Assembly (NCBI RefSeq): GCF_020520425.1
Contig: NC_079489.1
Span: forward strand, 19,182,001 to 19,246,000
Direction: 5' to 3'
DNA from: Spinacia oleracea
Lineage: Eukaryota; Streptophyta; Magnoliopsida; Caryophyllales; Amaranthaceae
Length of the DNA: 64,000 bases
Below, piece after piece: positions 1 to 13,838 of the stretch (within the stretch, counting starts at the first letter, position 1; each line of letters starts with the position of its first letter). The position numbers and the translations under genes are program-made. The notes beneath the pieces were generated by a model. It was given only the letters and a program-made list of their open reading frames with translations, did no database searches and was not told the origin of the DNA.

Positions 1-33
1 ATAAATGGGTGGCTATAGTATTAGTATCTAGTA

Positions 34-307
34 CTTCCTCCGTTTTTTTTTACTTGCATCATTTTCCTTTTTTGGAAGTTGCATATTACTTGGACCATTT
101 CTCTCTGTGGTATACATTCACATGTTTTTTGGTGTGTTCATACGCCAAACACCCATTGTACCCTAATACATATTTTTATATTTACCATTAATATCTAACC
201 CTTTTCCACCTAATTTGTTTGTTATTACATGGGCATGCTTGAAATGTACTTCCTTTCTTAATATTTGTGCCCAACCCAAATGGTGCAAGTAAAAAAAACA
301 GAGGAAG
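34..307. mobile_element. Stowaway-like MITE
   Basis: The ends are inverted repeats: CTTCCTCCGTTTTTTTTTAC on the left and the complement of GTAAAAAAAACAGAGGAAG on the right. TA dinucleotides at 32-33 and 308-309 are the expected target duplication of Tc1/mariner-type MITEs. It carries no coding capacity. Confidence 0.85.
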
Positions 308-309
308 TA

Positions 310-2030
310 ACTAGTATCATCTAGTTACTCATGCTATTTGTAGATGGAAACATCAACTTTATTTTGACTTGCCCATATGTTTGAGTGTGTTGATTGGTGG
401 GTGAACTAACACCTTTAGTTTTCAAATGAAGGCTTAGAACTTTGCATTTCACTCCACATGATTTGCAGTTTTTTATTTCCAAATTTCCTCATTGAGTAAG
501 TCTTCCATGAATCCATTCCCGTTGTTGAACAAAGGGTTTTCCATACTCCTTCTCCAATGAAGGTATCCTTTATATTAGTGAAATTGTTCCTGAATGATGT
601 TTACTTTCAATGTTGAATTTCAAACACTCCCAAAATTCGAGTAGCTTAGAAGAAAAAATATCAAATATTTTTACAAACTGCAAAATTTGCCTTTGTTCAA
701 CGACTAACTCTCGAATTTCAGGTCACATCCCTATTTTATTTTACTGTCCGAGGACATATTTCCGAACGATGAAATTTTAAAATCAACGCAACAAAAATTG
801 GATAGTGACTTGGTTAGGATTGAACATTTTTTCTGAGAACTAATTTTATGAACAAATTGAAGCATACACCTTGTTATCATTGCAGAACCCTTGTGACATC
901 TCGCCCTCAAGTTTAGGGCCTATTAATGTGGTCAAGCAGTCAAGAATTCTTTTTGGTAAATGGCTTTTCAACTGGCTGAAAAGCAAGCTTTTTAGTTGCT
1001 GCTCAACCAGTTTTTTTAATCCAAAAATGAAAATTTTAAGTCAAGTTTGCATAAGCAAAAGTTGATTTATCGAACATCTTTGAAATAGCTAATGTTAGGC
1101 TGATTAAACAAGTAATACAAAGAGCTTTAGTTGTTCAAACAAGCCAGTGGACCAACCAACAACTAATTCTGAAACAAGGCCTTTCTCTGAATTACACTGT
1201 TATGAATCATTTGTTCAGACAGGTTTCCATAGCTTCAATATGATCTGAAGTGAACTGTGAGAGTAATGCTCCAGAAGTTCCATGGGCTCTTTATAACCAG
1301 TAGAACACAAACGCTAGTGTTGTTTCTCTTGGTTTGATTCTGTAATGCTTCCCCTTACTTTGATTTCTTTGGCCATGACCCCTTGGCCCTTGAATTATAG
1401 TGATCGTAAGTTGACAGTCTCATTATGTTAGCACAGCCTCCCTTGGCCCATGTTCCATTCAGTAGGTGCTTATCACTAATAAACTATTCTCTTTTTGGGT
1501 TATATCATTCATTTTGCTTTCCGTGGCTTCTAATCGTCTGCTACAGTTCATCTAAATGATTAACATTTCAATTTCATGCTTAATAAACTGCAAAAATTTG
1601 TAACACTAACACATGGGGGTCTTTTAGCATTATTGCCTATCTTCAGCCTTAACCCAAAACAAGTGTAATGGAACTTGCAATAGTTGCGTCACGAGGTGTG
1701 ATAAACTAAAGCCTTCCGAAAAGGATGGGGTTGGCTGCATGAACCATGAAATTACAGAAATCACGTTTGGGATAATGTGATAAAACTGAAACTGTAGAGT
1801 CATACACTCATACACTGTTTGGGTTCTTCACAAACCAACTCACCTATGTCTAATCTATCCCTGACCGAAAGAAATAATAAGAAAACAAGTCTGAGAGAAA
1901 CAAGTGATATGTGGAATTGAATATTTTGCCTGGTGAATTTCTTGTCCTTTGTTTCCTAATATATAAGAGTGATAAGAAAGTGAAAGCATTAGCTAGATAT
2001 CTGATACATTGTGGGTTAATTTGTTTGCAG
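310..2030. other. No recognisable gene; probably intron or intergenic sequence of the cyclophilin gene
   Basis: I looked for earlier cyclophilin exons (the segments around SMANAG and SQFFI) and found none. The stretch is AT-rich with only short, non-homologous open frames. It ends in a pyrimidine-rich tract and TTTGCAG, the acceptor of the cyclophilin exon, so at least its last part is intron. Earlier exons must lie before the window. Confidence 0.5.
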
Positions 2031-2186
2031 ACCCAGTGGCTGGATAATCGCCATGTTGTATTTGGACAAGTTATTGAAGGGATGGATGTTGTTCGAACAC
2101 TTGAAGCCACAGAAACAAGCAGTACAAATTATCCTCGCAAGCCATGCAGAATTCTCAACTGCGGAGAGCTTCCTCTCGAGGCCTAA
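2031..2186 (+). CDS. CYP20-2-like: Chloroplast cyclophilin (peptidyl-prolyl cis-trans isomerase), CYP20-2 type, last exon only
   Basis: This last exon encodes 51 residues and a TAA stop. It opens after TTTGTTTGCAG in phase 0 with [20 protein letters not shown], the classic cyclophilin C-terminal segment (WLD.RHVVFG.V..GMDVV), and ends CGELPLEA. The PRKPCRI.NCGELPL tail resembles thylakoid-lumen cyclophilins of the CYP20-2 class more than cytosolic ones, which end in DSGELP. Cyclophilins catalyse proline isomerisation during protein folding; lumen members act in the chloroplast. The N-terminal three quarters, with any transit peptide, lie outside the window. The exact paralogue is an inference from the tail. 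Confidence 0.85.
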   Translation, partial: TQWLDNRHVVFGQVIEGMDVVRTLEATETSSTNYPRKPCRILNCGELPLEA

Positions 2187-2384
2187 TGGCTTTGTTAAGA
2201 CCAGACAGACAACTACTGCTTGATTGTGTTTTACAAAGAGCAGAGGTTCAACGAGTAAGTTTTTTGGCGGTAGTACTCTCTGATATGGAGATATTTGTTT
2301 TTGTATCAATTATCATTTGAAGGCTGTCAGCTTTAGAAATTCTTGAATAACTTCACCAGACGGATGCTTTACTTTTAAAGCTTA

Positions 2385-2402
2385 TATATATATATATATA
2401 TG
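2385..2402. repeat. (TA)n microsatellite
   Basis: A run of about nine TA units lies 200 bases past the cyclophilin stop, probably just beyond its 3' UTR. Confidence 0.7.
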
Positions 2403-2796
2403 GTGATTCGTGCTTCTTTCAGTTGATTCAGTGTTTAAAAAGGGTTGTGTTTCACTAGAAAACCCATAATTTCCTTTTACATACTTTTTTGGTTCCTCCA
2501 TCCAACCGATAGGAAGGTGGTTTGTATCAAGTTTGCTTATTTTACCTTGTCATAAGGTCGGATTTGGTCACATGAGTCGTACACTTGGCACGTACGGCTG
2601 AGATCTATGATTCGATGGGGCTCCTTTTTTCACTCAAATCAGCAGCCTAACATTCATCCATCACCATGTTTGTCAAGGAGCATTGAAGTCTCCTATTCAA
2701 GGTACAATTCCTTTGTTAAGGGTTTTAATGAAATGCCTTCTTTGATAGTTAATCCTGCCAAAGTCTCATTAATGGGATTCCTGCGTATCAATAATG

Positions 2797-3110
2797 GGAA
2801 GCTTGGCTTCCCTAGGAGAAGAGCAAATGGAAGAGATAGCTAAAGGTATATTGAAAACCGAAAAGTATTTCTTATTATTAAGGGTTGTTACAGGCTCAGA
2901 AAAAAGGTTTAGTTGTCATTTCGGCTGACCGAGCAATAGGGTGTTTGGTAACTCATCGTAGGTGGAACTCGACTCTAGAGGCTATAAGTTTAGGGGTTCC
3001 TTTGTTGGCAATGCTTTAGTGGACAGACCAACCCACCAACGCTAAGTACATAGCCGATGTTTGGAGAATAGGTATTAGGTTAAAGGAAGGAGAATGGACG
3101 AAGGTAGTAG
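2797..3110 (+). pseudogene. UDP-glycosyltransferase (UGT) fragment, decayed
   Basis: Two conserved UGT blocks are readable in different frames. The first is GSLASLGEEQMEEIAKGI. The second is the PSPG sugar-donor box: [20 protein letters not shown], then WTDQPTNAKYIADVWRIGIR. Family-1 plant UGTs have HCGWNS at the start of this box; here CG is replaced, leaving HRRWNS. A TAG stop stands immediately before WTDQPTNAK where Gln is usual, and the two blocks are out of register. No start, acceptor-binding half or C-terminus is present. It is a relic, not a working enzyme. The wording is closest to UGT74-like members, from memory of the family only. Confidence 0.75.
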
Positions 3111-3615
3111 GCTGGTAGCTCTGACAAGATTGAAGAATTTGCTGCTGAACTGATAAACATGTAGGCTTTATTTAACTTTATTTTTCTTAAAATGCTTCAA
3201 CATATAACAAGATGCTGATGTGGGTTCTGATATCATGGTATGCTACTATGCTGTGAGGTATACAAATAGAACAGCAATAAAATTATACAATTTCTCCCTG
3301 TAGAAACGTACTTGGTCAATGTAACAATGATGTTGCTGTAAAGACAAATTTGTAGTGTTTTAAGGTTTTACTCAAGTGTTGGCACTCTTAAGCAATCGAC
3401 ACAAACATGTAGACAAACGACTATGAAACTGATTTTAGAACCATAGAGAAGAGAGTTAGAATTTCATCAGTTACTCAACAATTATAATATCAGGGTAACG
3501 CCTATACAAACAGAGCAACGCCAGCACCATTTGAAAACAGATGCTGGAACTTCAAATTCTAGATTGGGAGTTTACATGCTAATAATTCTACTCGTCTGAA
3601 TGGTACAAAGGCAAC

Positions 3616-6600
3616 TCAATTTCTACTTTCTAACTTAGTCGTGTTGTCGTCCTCAGCTCGACTGCCCAATTTGACAATGTCTTCAACAAGAATATTTCCA
3701 TCTGGTACAACATCAGATACATAAATGATCGATTACATATACTCCGTATGTATGTAATGAGAAATAGCGCAATAGCCCTAGGACAAAAGGGACATTGCAA
3801 AGAAAATGGTATTTGGAATCGAGTAAATACATTAATCTCCTATCAGAATAAATTTGAGGGACAAATATATCAATTGTCAAACCAAGCAAAGACTTAAATA
3901 ATGAAAGACAATGATGAAAAACAAGTCTCATTCATCATTATCATTACCCCATTGCCTCAAAGAGGCTCCCGCAAGAAGCGAGGTAAGAGGGGGTCGGACG
4001 TACGCAATCTTACCCCTGCACAAAGAGGTTGTTTCCAATTGACCAAAAAGCGATAACGGGACAACCATCTTCTACTTCATAGAAAGGAAGCGAATAGGTT
4101 TTAAGAGCCATTTTAATTTAATCCATTACATCCCACAGCCAAAAGAACACATGAATCTTTGTGTCCATTTCAGAAAAACAATGTCTCACACTTAAATAAA
4201 TTACCTTTATCTTTTGAAAGGCTACTAATCAATTCTTCGATACCCTCCTTTCCAAATCTATGCTTCAGGTACATAGCAGCAGCAACCACTTCCTCAGGTG
4301 TCACTTTCCCGTCAAAGTCCCTGGTACAGACAAGGTGCTAGTTATAGAGAGACTTGCAAACATTAGCGTAGACTTTTATCCATATCCAAACCTAACTTGC
4401 AAAAATTAAACTGTAATTTCTATCCCAATTTTTCAAACAACTTGCACAGAAAGAAGCCTATGAGACATTAGATTCATCCACTTGTTTCATTATGTCTTTC
4501 ACCAACCTTTAATAAGAGATGGCAGAGGTTGTTAAAAAAAAGGTCCTCGAGAAACTGACTTGCATGCTAAATCAGAACGTTCTGCTAAGCAAAAAGTACA
4601 AAGCCAGAATACAAAATAACCATCCGACTTTTTTTCTTTGGGTGGGGGTGCGGAGAGGCTGTAAAAAACCAGCTACTAGATCGGTGTATTTCAAAGAAAC
4701 CCTCTTTTGGAGGGGGAGGGGTGCAGCATTCTTTTATTGTAGTTTTTCTTACATTTACCACATTAAGCCAAATTGATTGATATTTTGTCATTGCATATGT
4801 AAGGAGGACTAAAGCGAAGCAATATGGTCAATTTGGGTGCTCAAAGGTGGTAATTTGCAAGAAAATTATTAGAACAAGGTAGTTTCCTGAATATTAACTA
4901 CAAAACAAACCGCAAGGCATCAACCAGTTACTAAGACACAACAAAAAATGAAAAGCCATCACTTGTGTTTATCAAATTTATCTCCAACTAAGTTCTCTTC
5001 CCAACATTTATTTTTGTCTTGGTGGTTTTAAGAAAGAAAGATCACTAAAGAAATCCTTGTACCCATAGTATCCCTACATAATTAGAGCATTAATTCCTGA
5101 ATAGGCAGAAAGAGAACTTGGTTAAGCTTCAAAATGCCTCAGCTTTAGTAGTCCTACAACACTCCTAGAGTATACTTCGTATATATTAGTATTCATACTT
5201 CTCTACAGATTATCCCCTAAATTTGTCAATGAAAACAGAAGAATCACAAGCATCTATTTAGTTTAACTAAGCACAAGTGCGAGGAGTACTACAACAGATA
5301 GCAAACTTTCCTATTTAAGCACCTGCAGAGTAACTTTCAGAAGAAGCTTGTCTTGAGAATAGGTTATGTGCATTACTCAGAGTCACATTTCCGAGAGAAC
5401 AGTTAAACACTTGCTAAAAAACCTAGCAGAGAATACTTGATCATCAATATACACAACACATTTTAGGACGTCGACTCCTTGATTAGAGACTAATGTCTAC
5501 TGTCTAGCATGTAGTTGTTTAGTTTAAACGGTCCCAAAAAACAGACTGCAGTATATTCATAGCAGATTTTAACCAATCCTCTTTGGGGAAAGAGAAGCAC
5601 ACACTATTTCAAATGCAAGCAGACTCTAAATAGAAGATACTTCATCTTTAATAAAGATAGCCAAAATGAAAGCAAAGAGAAATTCTAAAGATTAGTTAAA
5701 AACTATATCTAAAGCATTAACTTATCATATACTGCACCTGTCAAGCAGCTGCCAGCGATCACCAATTTTGGCATCCACGTCATCAATTTCTTTTTCCAGT
5801 TTCTGAAGCATTGCATCGACCTACCAGCACGAACAGGACAAATATAATGAGTAAGTGTCACCTATATACCAAAACTGGACCACAAATCTGTAGATTAACC
5901 AGACTCACCCGGTCTATGAGCGCTGATGAGACCTTGTCCCCAACAGCCACTTCAGCAGCATGGTCACTTTCTTCTCGAGCAGCCTTATAGGCCTTCAGAG
6001 CATCTGCTTCACCATCTGTACCCTCCTTCTCAACCATGGTATTATATAGATCTATCTAAAAGGAAAAAACAAAAATTTTGCACAAGTTCAGTTTGCTAGG
6101 AGAAGTTTCAAGTACAATCGAACAACTGATTAGCCACACCAAACCTATTAATAGAAGCATTTAATAATTCGTTTTTGTTACTAGCAATTCTCCTTTAACT
6201 CTTTTCTTTTGATGGCAGATTGTCAGAATGGAGGAGCATGCCACCATCAGCATGAATGTGTACAGTTGAAAAAGACAATCTCATGTATCAATAAGAAAGC
6301 AGCAAATCAAACGAATCTTTAGGATAACTGGAAAAAATCAGGCAACTAAATTCAACTGTCAAGTCATCATATTCATCGAGAAGCCAAAGTTCCATATCAA
6401 AGTTAAGAAATGAATCACAAACTAGGCCCATATTATATACCTCTGATAATGGTACCATCAATTAGATTACAATTAGAGCAGCATAACTCTTTGAACTTTC
6501 GATTGGATTCAGATACCAGAAACAAGCCAAACAAACATGAAGAAACCCAAAGAAAAATGATATCACAGCTCTGTCATGGAAATCATTAAATGATGAGAGA

Positions 6601-9600
6601 GCAAGAGGACTTATGCTATCGTTGAACTCACCACCCTCCCCCGCGAAAAGAAAATAATTGAGGAAACAACAAATTTCACATGCTAAAGCCCATAACAAAT
6701 GAGGAAGAAAAACCAATAGATTTTTCACCTTTATGATAAGAATCACAAGAAAGAGATATTTTGCTTAAAGTTGTCATTTATCCAAAATATCTGCATACTC
6801 TACAGGGAATACCTCTTTATTGACAAGCCTCAAGAACTCCTCACGTTCCCTGCTAACTGACTGCAAAGTTAATGCAAAAATAATCAGTACCAATTCAGAT
6901 CATTCCATCGAACAGGACAGAAGAAAAAAATGTTTCTAGAATCTTCATACAGATGCAGAAGCCAAAACAGCCAATGCACGACTGAGTTCACAGAGCTGCT
7001 TTTGTTTTTCAGCAGCTCTTGTTCTAGTCTGTTCTTGTATTTCTCTTGCGGTTACGATGTTCATCTCCTTCAACGCAACATCTCCTTCCTCCTCTGCAGA
7101 GTCTTTGGTCCTAGCATTTTCTTTCTCCTTTTCTTCTTCATCCTGTGTTTAGTTAATCAGATAAAGTAAAATCTATTAAGAAAACCAAGGTGGAAAGAAA
7201 GAGAACATCCATACTCCCCACAACAAGAAAATACACAAGGAACCAGAAGAAAGTTCCTTTCACATGATGTTGGCCAGAAACCAGCGACATAGATCCAACT
7301 ATTTTGTTCTGAAGAACGTCAATATAAAGCCATACAAAGCAAAATTTTGCAAATGATCTGCACAACAAAGAGGGAAGAGGGGTTAAATGACCAGGACATA
7401 ATAGGAGTCAACACCTTAATTCGTTCCTCCTGCATCTCAAGGTATTCCAATTTCCTCCTCCTCTCAGAAACAGAATCTTCTGAGGGCAAAGATGTGACAC
7501 CAACAGTATCCACAACCTCATCTGGAAGAGAAGACAAAGTTGCCTGCATGGCCTCTTCAGGCTTCAGCTTCCCGGACACCATGAAAGCCCTGCAAAGCAG
7601 AAAAACAAGAGGATCATTTCATGTCCCTTCGAGCTTCACAAAGCTTTATAATCATACTTCACAATCAACTTAGAAGCAAGTATTGATCCATATGTGATAT
7701 GTTAGGGTACACTACCTGGAAAGGATTAATAGGGAAGATGGGACAGAGTGATTGAGGGACAAATCCAGCCAGTCACGAAGCTGCAGACAGAAGTTAATGC
7801 CCTTAACATTCGGTAGAAAACATAGCCTTTTTCTTTTCTTTTCTTTTTTGACAGGGGGGGCCAAAGTCTAGTAAACAGTCAGCAGCTCACTTAGATTTGA
7901 CATAAGAGATGAATATAAAATCACTGCAGTTATACGTAATACAATGAATTTATGACAGAGGTTGATAGTTGCGTAATCAATGAAAATTGTCTTCTTGGTA
8001 CAACATTGAAATATTAAGGACTGGATTTCACATGAAAAAACATCTGATGCTGAGCTGCTTTTGGAAAAGAGCATCACCACAATATCAGAAGACTATATTG
8101 CAGTGTGTCCCCAAACAAAGAAAAATAACCACTCCACAAGGAATGTTCTGTAAAAACAACAAGAGTTGCTCTGATATGCCCAGACTGATGCTTATAAGGT
8201 GGTGTTATCATAAACACAAAAACAAAATCTTATTATCGGTCAATATACCCAATGAAAAAATACAGCTAGTCAATCACTTACAGGCTGGTGTTCTAAGAAA
8301 CATTTGGAATTGACGCGAGGAGAAAACTTATGTGAAAGGGCATTACCAGTTGGCGCATTTCCTCCACCGAAACTAATCCAAGCATGCCACGTTCTCTACA
8401 TTCTACACGAAGTTCAGCTTCTGAAAGTGACTCAATACCCTCTGCTTGAATCAACCTATCATCATCCTTAATCCTGTGTCAATTTAACCAGGGGACCAGG
8501 AAACAGAAAACGTGAGAACAAGTTGAAAACCTTTCAATGAACTGACGTACCATCGAACATTCCAGAAAGGAAATCTCCCATAGAAGTAAAATTTCCATGC
8601 AAAAGGGAACTTCTGGTTTATAAATGCACACATTCTACTCTTTTGAAATTTATCATTATGATGTATAGTAAGTCTTTCAAGTTGTGAAATAGTCACCTTC
8701 AAGTTTGCACATATACTCTTTTGAAGTTTGATTCAGGCGGAAGCATGTGTATACAAATAAATCATACAAGATAAAAAAATTGAGGCATTAGCATCCCCTA
8801 GTACTGAACAATGTTGCTCAGAAACCTTAATCATTCAGTCTTTAAATGTTAAACTAGTGTGTAGCTCGGGCATGCCCCGATTGCTACATTGAATAGTTAA
8901 AATTTAAGTTTTTTCTCGAGCTCAATATTTTTAAAATACATGTATACCATAAAATGAAAAACACCCATCATGCAAGTTCGTCAACAGCACAAACACACTA
9001 CGTCGTTTATCATAAGAAATAATTTTTCAATTACATCATCTTACAATTTGTATAATTTGTTTTCTAGTGGAATTTTCAAATTAATAAACACCAAAATATA
9101 ATATGTAGTTGATGCTTATGAGACTGGTGACGTCATGTTTATCCATGGTTGTCCTAATTCTTTAATTATTTTTTTTCCCAAAATAGTGAATAGAAAATAA
9201 AAAGTCACATAAACATTTAGTTGTTTTAGACTTCATGTTAACATTCATTTATAAGTTAATGTGAAAGGAGAAACCACAATTGGTTGTTGGTTAAGATGGT
9301 AATGAGAGTTATCATCCACACTCGAGGTCTTGAGTTTGAAACTCATCGTATGTATTGATTTTTGGTTGTCTATGATATGAAATATCATTTGGTGAGTGCA
9401 TGATGTGACGCAAAAGGAAGAGTACTACGTGGCACATATACGTTTTTCTCAACGCCTTTTAATATATTAGTATAGATTGTATACCAAAAACATTTAGGTG
9501 TTATATGCGTAGTACTATTAAACAAAACTATCTCTTGTTAGACATATGTGATACGGTTATACAACCACTAACCATTTTACAGATGAAACTATGAAAGTGT

Positions 9601-12600
9601 TTACAACAGTCCAGGAACACTTTTCATACGGAGCATCTATTCCCACGCTTCTGCGATAGAGTCCTTCCTTATCAATTAATAAATCCAGCACCAGGACCAT
9701 ATATCAATGACACAAACGATTCAAGAAAAGTTTCACAGAATGTCCACAATTATAGTAGGTTATTTTTATATTCCCTTTCACCAATCACCATTTTGCTTTT
9801 TGCAGTTCTCCAATCCCCAGACTCCCTTGATCGTGCTTCCCTTCTCCACCATGGGACTTGAGGATCACCCCATTTCCCTTTACCCTTCTCTTGTACTCCT
9901 CAATCCTCATCCTCCAAACACGACCATCGATAATACTGACAAGCCCCATGATCCAATTCGCCACCACAACCCATTGGCCAATTCTAACAATCAAAGGGTT
10001 TGATCTAGGCCATCTCTTTCCGGAAACAGAAAAACCAAAATTTCAAGAAGGCGTAGAAGAAGGTAAATTTCACCAAAATAATGGCCGAGAGTTGGATGTT
10101 GAAGAAATAGGTGTAGTGAAGGACGCGGAGCCGCTAAGGCACAATGAAAGCTACAAGGGAGAAATGTGGGGCTGTTGGTGATGGCACGAAAAACACAAGA
10201 AAACAGGCTAGTGTTTCCCTTTCTTGTATTTTGTTGTGTAAACAAAAAGGAAATTAAAATTCCATAGCTCAGTACAACCAAACAAAAATGTTAGATTCCC
10301 TTTCTTGTTTTCTTTATCCTTGTTTCCCCTTCTTAATTCTTTTCCCTTTCTCTAGTGTGAACTAAACAACACCTAACTTACTACATACTTCCTCCGTTTT
10401 TATTTAGATGACTCACTTCATGCTAGCACAAGATTTAAGGAGTGAAAGAGAAAGTCTAAAGACAATAATGTCCCTAACTTATGAAGAAAAAGAGACAGGG
10501 TGAGGGCGTAGTAATGTGGAGTGAGTAAGGGTGAAACTGAAATCGCGTCTTACAAAACATTCCAAAAAATAGAAATGTGTCAACTAATAAAAAGGGAGGA
10601 AGTATATGCAAGTCAATAAAGTTCAGTAGCAGCATTGTAAGTCAATACACCCTATGACCCGAACACTCCAACAACAGTCCATCATTTTTATCTACTACAT
10701 TGGGAATATGAAAGAGTTTTTGATAAATTGACAGCCAAAACAAAAAAGAAACCTCTGCATGAAACTATTAACATTTTAAGATAGAGTTTGTTTTTACCAA
10801 CAATTTAAACCACAAACATATCACGTTCAAAACTTATTTTCCACAATGCATACCTATTTAACAGAATACTTCAGTTGTGACATGTATCAATGATGATAGT
10901 TAAACTTACCGCTTCAGCGTTCTACGAAGCATGTAACGTAAATATGCATCTGTACCAAAAGGACTGATTCCCATATATTTACACATGTTCACTAGTCGAG
11001 GCCTGAAAAAAAAATTGTATTCAATAAACTTTTTTGGATGAGAACTGCATCAATAGTGAAGAAGGGGAAAAGAGACTAGACAGGGGTTTCACAAATAATT
11101 ACTGTTGTCAAACTGATTATAGCTACAGAGATTGCACAAGAGGAGGAAAAAGGGAACCTGCTGATATTATCAAGGGTGAGTTCATCATTGAACAGCTTCG
11201 CAAAGCCCAAAATTTCTTCATTTGAGACGCTGCTGCCTTTTCTAACCTAAAACAACATATATTTGCATCAATTCAAGATAACAACCATGAGCAAAGAAAT
11301 CAAAACAAAAGAGAAAATTATTTATCTACCTTGTTCAAAAACTCATCAAGGTCTTCAGCTGTTTGCTTCATCTCTCCACTGCGTGAATTTTGCACCTCTT
11401 TGGCCATTTGCTTGCAAGTTTCTTGAAGAAACTTTGCATATTCTATTCTAGCATTTAGTCTACGCTTCAAGGCTTCCTAAAAGATGACATTGTTAATAAA
11501 CACATTCTGTTAATATGTTGTTAAATACATTGTCAGATGTCACATAAATGCACACAAACCACTATCCCTAATAAATATTTTTTTCAGTAACCCATCATGT
11601 CATACAAATAACCACCCCAGGCATGTAATCATCAGCAGAACACCACCTATCCAATTTCTGCAGAAATCTTGCTTCAATACATCAACCCTCCAAACAAACA
11701 TAATAGCGTAAAAGGAACAGGAATGGTGCTACTCTGTATAAGCAACACATACCGTGTGGTAAGTAATATACCATCTTTCAGGGGTGGCAAGTGCATAAAT
11801 CCCAGTTTAGGCATCATCACATCATAAATAAATATAAATATCAACCCCCGTCCCCCCCCCCCCCCCTCCCTTGCCCTTTAACAACCCTAAGAGGTGTGTC
11901 ATACAGAAGCAATTGTACTTCATGGTGTGTCATACAGAAGCAAAAGGTGTGCAATTAAAATTTCAAGCCTCCTTGTCCATATGGACTGGTTTGCAGCATA
12001 CAAAAATGACCCCGTAAATCATCATAAACATATAAATCAAAGTTCACAAAACTTGTAGTTGTAAATATCATGGTTAAGAAAAAAAGAAATCAACAGTACA
12101 CTGAATTTCCATCTTTATCAATTAGTGAATCATAAGATATAAATACAATTCCATCGAAGTCAAATATATAAGGAAAAGACAAAAACCTGCTCTTTCATCT
12201 TGTCTTGGAAGGTGGATGGAAGCATGTTCGGAAACAACTTTAGAAATACTGGTAGTAAAACCTCCATAAACGGGACAATGATAAAAACTGCAAATGGAAC
12301 AAGTCTAAAAATGTCTGCTGTTGTCCTTGTAAGCTGTTGTCTTTCCCTTCGAGAGAGACTCTTGCCAACAGCAAGTTTAAGGAGCAACCTTGAACTAATC
12401 CGCACATCTGCACCCAACAGTTTGCAGCCCAACCAATAATGATGTGCGGTTGATTTGGCTATATCCTTCCAATGAACTGTTTTTTTGGCCCAATCCTCCC
12501 TGAATCCATAATCTACTACGTGATTAAGTGAACATTTAATAACCATAGGATGGCCCGTCAAAAATAAATAAAAAACCACAGGGACCGCCCGTCAAAAATA

Positions 12601-13253
12601 ATAAAGAACCACAGTGATGGCAAAAGCATCACCTAATCACTACAAAAGCCAACCAACCTGCTCATGGAAGCAATAGCTCTCATAGCAGGACCTATTCCCA
12701 AAAGTGTAGCCCAAGTTCTATGCAGAACACTCTTCTCAATCTTTTGTGAATCCTGCAATTTAGCTTTTACTTTCGCTTTAGCAGTACTCAAGCCAACTAC
12801 AGCTTGATCACATTCCTCAGGAGATGCATCTTTTTTCTTCTTAGCAGCAACTTCATTTTCGTCATTGCCATACTCTGGCTGTCCTGCTGTGGCGACAGAG
12901 GCATGACGTATGGATTGTAACTTCAAACCCATAGACGTTGGCATCCCATTTTTCTGGCTATCATTGTGGTAAGCAGGTGATCCAATTCCATGACTTGTGG
13001 ACCTATACATTCCTAGTGCAGAAAAGTCTGTGGCATGCCTTTTAGGATTAGAAAATGAAAATGCATTTCCCTCATTCACATGATTTGTCTTTGAAGAAAC
13101 ATAGTTTGTAGTAGAGTTTACACTTCGATAATCAAAATGCCGAGTAGACTGTCCAGGAGGGCTGGCATTTTGGTAATTCAAGATAGACCGAAAATGGACA
13201 TTTAAGTAATCGACAAGATATCTTTTCCTTCTCACTAAAATTCTGGATGCCAT
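3616..13253 (-). CDS. LETM1: LETM1-like mitochondrial inner-membrane protein (cation/proton exchange), complete 14-exon gene
   Basis: Exons on the minus strand: 13253-12658, 12499-12187, 11476-11330, 11246-11158, 11002-10910, 8473-8347, 7780-7716, 7589-7415, 7142-6951, 6860-6813, 6055-5909, 5820-5738, 4320-4205, 3701-3616. All introns are GT-AG and every phase fits, giving 2277 bases and 758 residues, the usual size for plant LETM1. The Arg-rich N-terminus (MASRILVRRKRYL) looks like a mitochondrial presequence; an ATG two codons upstream (13259) is also in frame. Exon 2 holds the signature: SLSRRERQQLTRTTADIFRL, a membrane span at about 265-287 and FPNMLPSTFQ. A ribosome-binding-like domain follows (RPRLVNMCKYMGISPFGTDA). 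Residues 691-702 form a canonical EF-hand loop (D691, D693, D695, G696, E702); a second, poorer one follows. LETM1 proteins sit in the inner mitochondrial membrane and act in K+/H+ or Ca2+/H+ exchange and organelle volume control. The largest intron (8474-10909) holds a Helitron and a Stowaway MITE. Confidence 0.96.
8854..9476 (-). mobile_element. Non-autonomous Helitron in a LETM1 intron
   Basis: Read on the minus strand it begins TCTATACTAATATATTAAAA and ends with the palindrome CGGGCATGCCCG, a short spacer and CTAG, inserted between A and T. These are standard plant Helitron termini (5' TC, 3' hairpin plus CTRR). Inside, on the plus strand, is a tRNA-like segment with an A-box-like TGGTTAAGATGG (9288-9299) and a B-box-like stretch around 9326-9344. 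There is no Rep/helicase coding. Confidence 0.8.
10388..10602. mobile_element. Stowaway-like MITE in a LETM1 intron
   Basis: The ends CTTCCTCCGTTTTTATTTAG and the complement of AATAAAAAGGGAGGAAG are inverted repeats flanked by TA on both sides. Confidence 0.8.
11846..11872. repeat. C-rich tract in LETM1 intron 2
   Basis: An almost pure run of C interrupted by single T or G. It is a likely source of sequencing length error and does not affect the coding sequence. Confidence 0.8.
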
Positions 13254-13838
13254 CAGCAAGAGATCCTGCCCTCACCCAGAAAAAACCACATTCACACTTT
13301 ACAAACCTGCATTCAAAGCAAATTGGTCACAACTGCCATTATGAAGGTTTAGCGAGAACATGGCACAGCAACGAAAAATCCGGTTCACTGAAAAAGAAAA
13401 AGAAATACAGCTCCATTTGGTACATTTATATCTTAGTTATGCTAAGTAGGAAGTGTTTTACATCATTTAGATTATTTTCTTTTGTTTATCTTCCCAAAGA
13501 AATCATAACCATTTTTTATCAATCAGAATTGAGTATGAATACTGATCATGTCATTCATATAGATTATAGAGATTATAGAAAACAACAATAACAAAAAGGA
13601 ACAAAAACATTTGTCAAGAAATACCTAATATATCCCTTTTGGAATCAACGAGGTCAGATTTTATTTTCTGCAAACAACTACCTTGTTAACAATTTCTTAT
13701 TTTCTTTACAGAATAAGACTACCTTTTGGAGCAAATATATTTACTTTGACCCTCGTTTACTCACCATTTCGTTAACCAAAGGAAAAATGGTGACAATACT
13801 ATCCGCCGCCTGCCGGTGGCCAATTTAAGGCAGCACAA

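Noticed and set aside
4519..4791. Plus and minus open frames of 68-85 codons
   Set aside because: Inside a LETM1 intron, lysine/homopolymer-rich, no homology.
9707..10281. Cluster of open frames of about 100 codons in the large LETM1 intron
   Set aside because: Frames are open on both strands and I recognise no domain. One minus-strand frame (VVVANWIMGLVSIIDG...) looks protein-like, but too little is there to call it.
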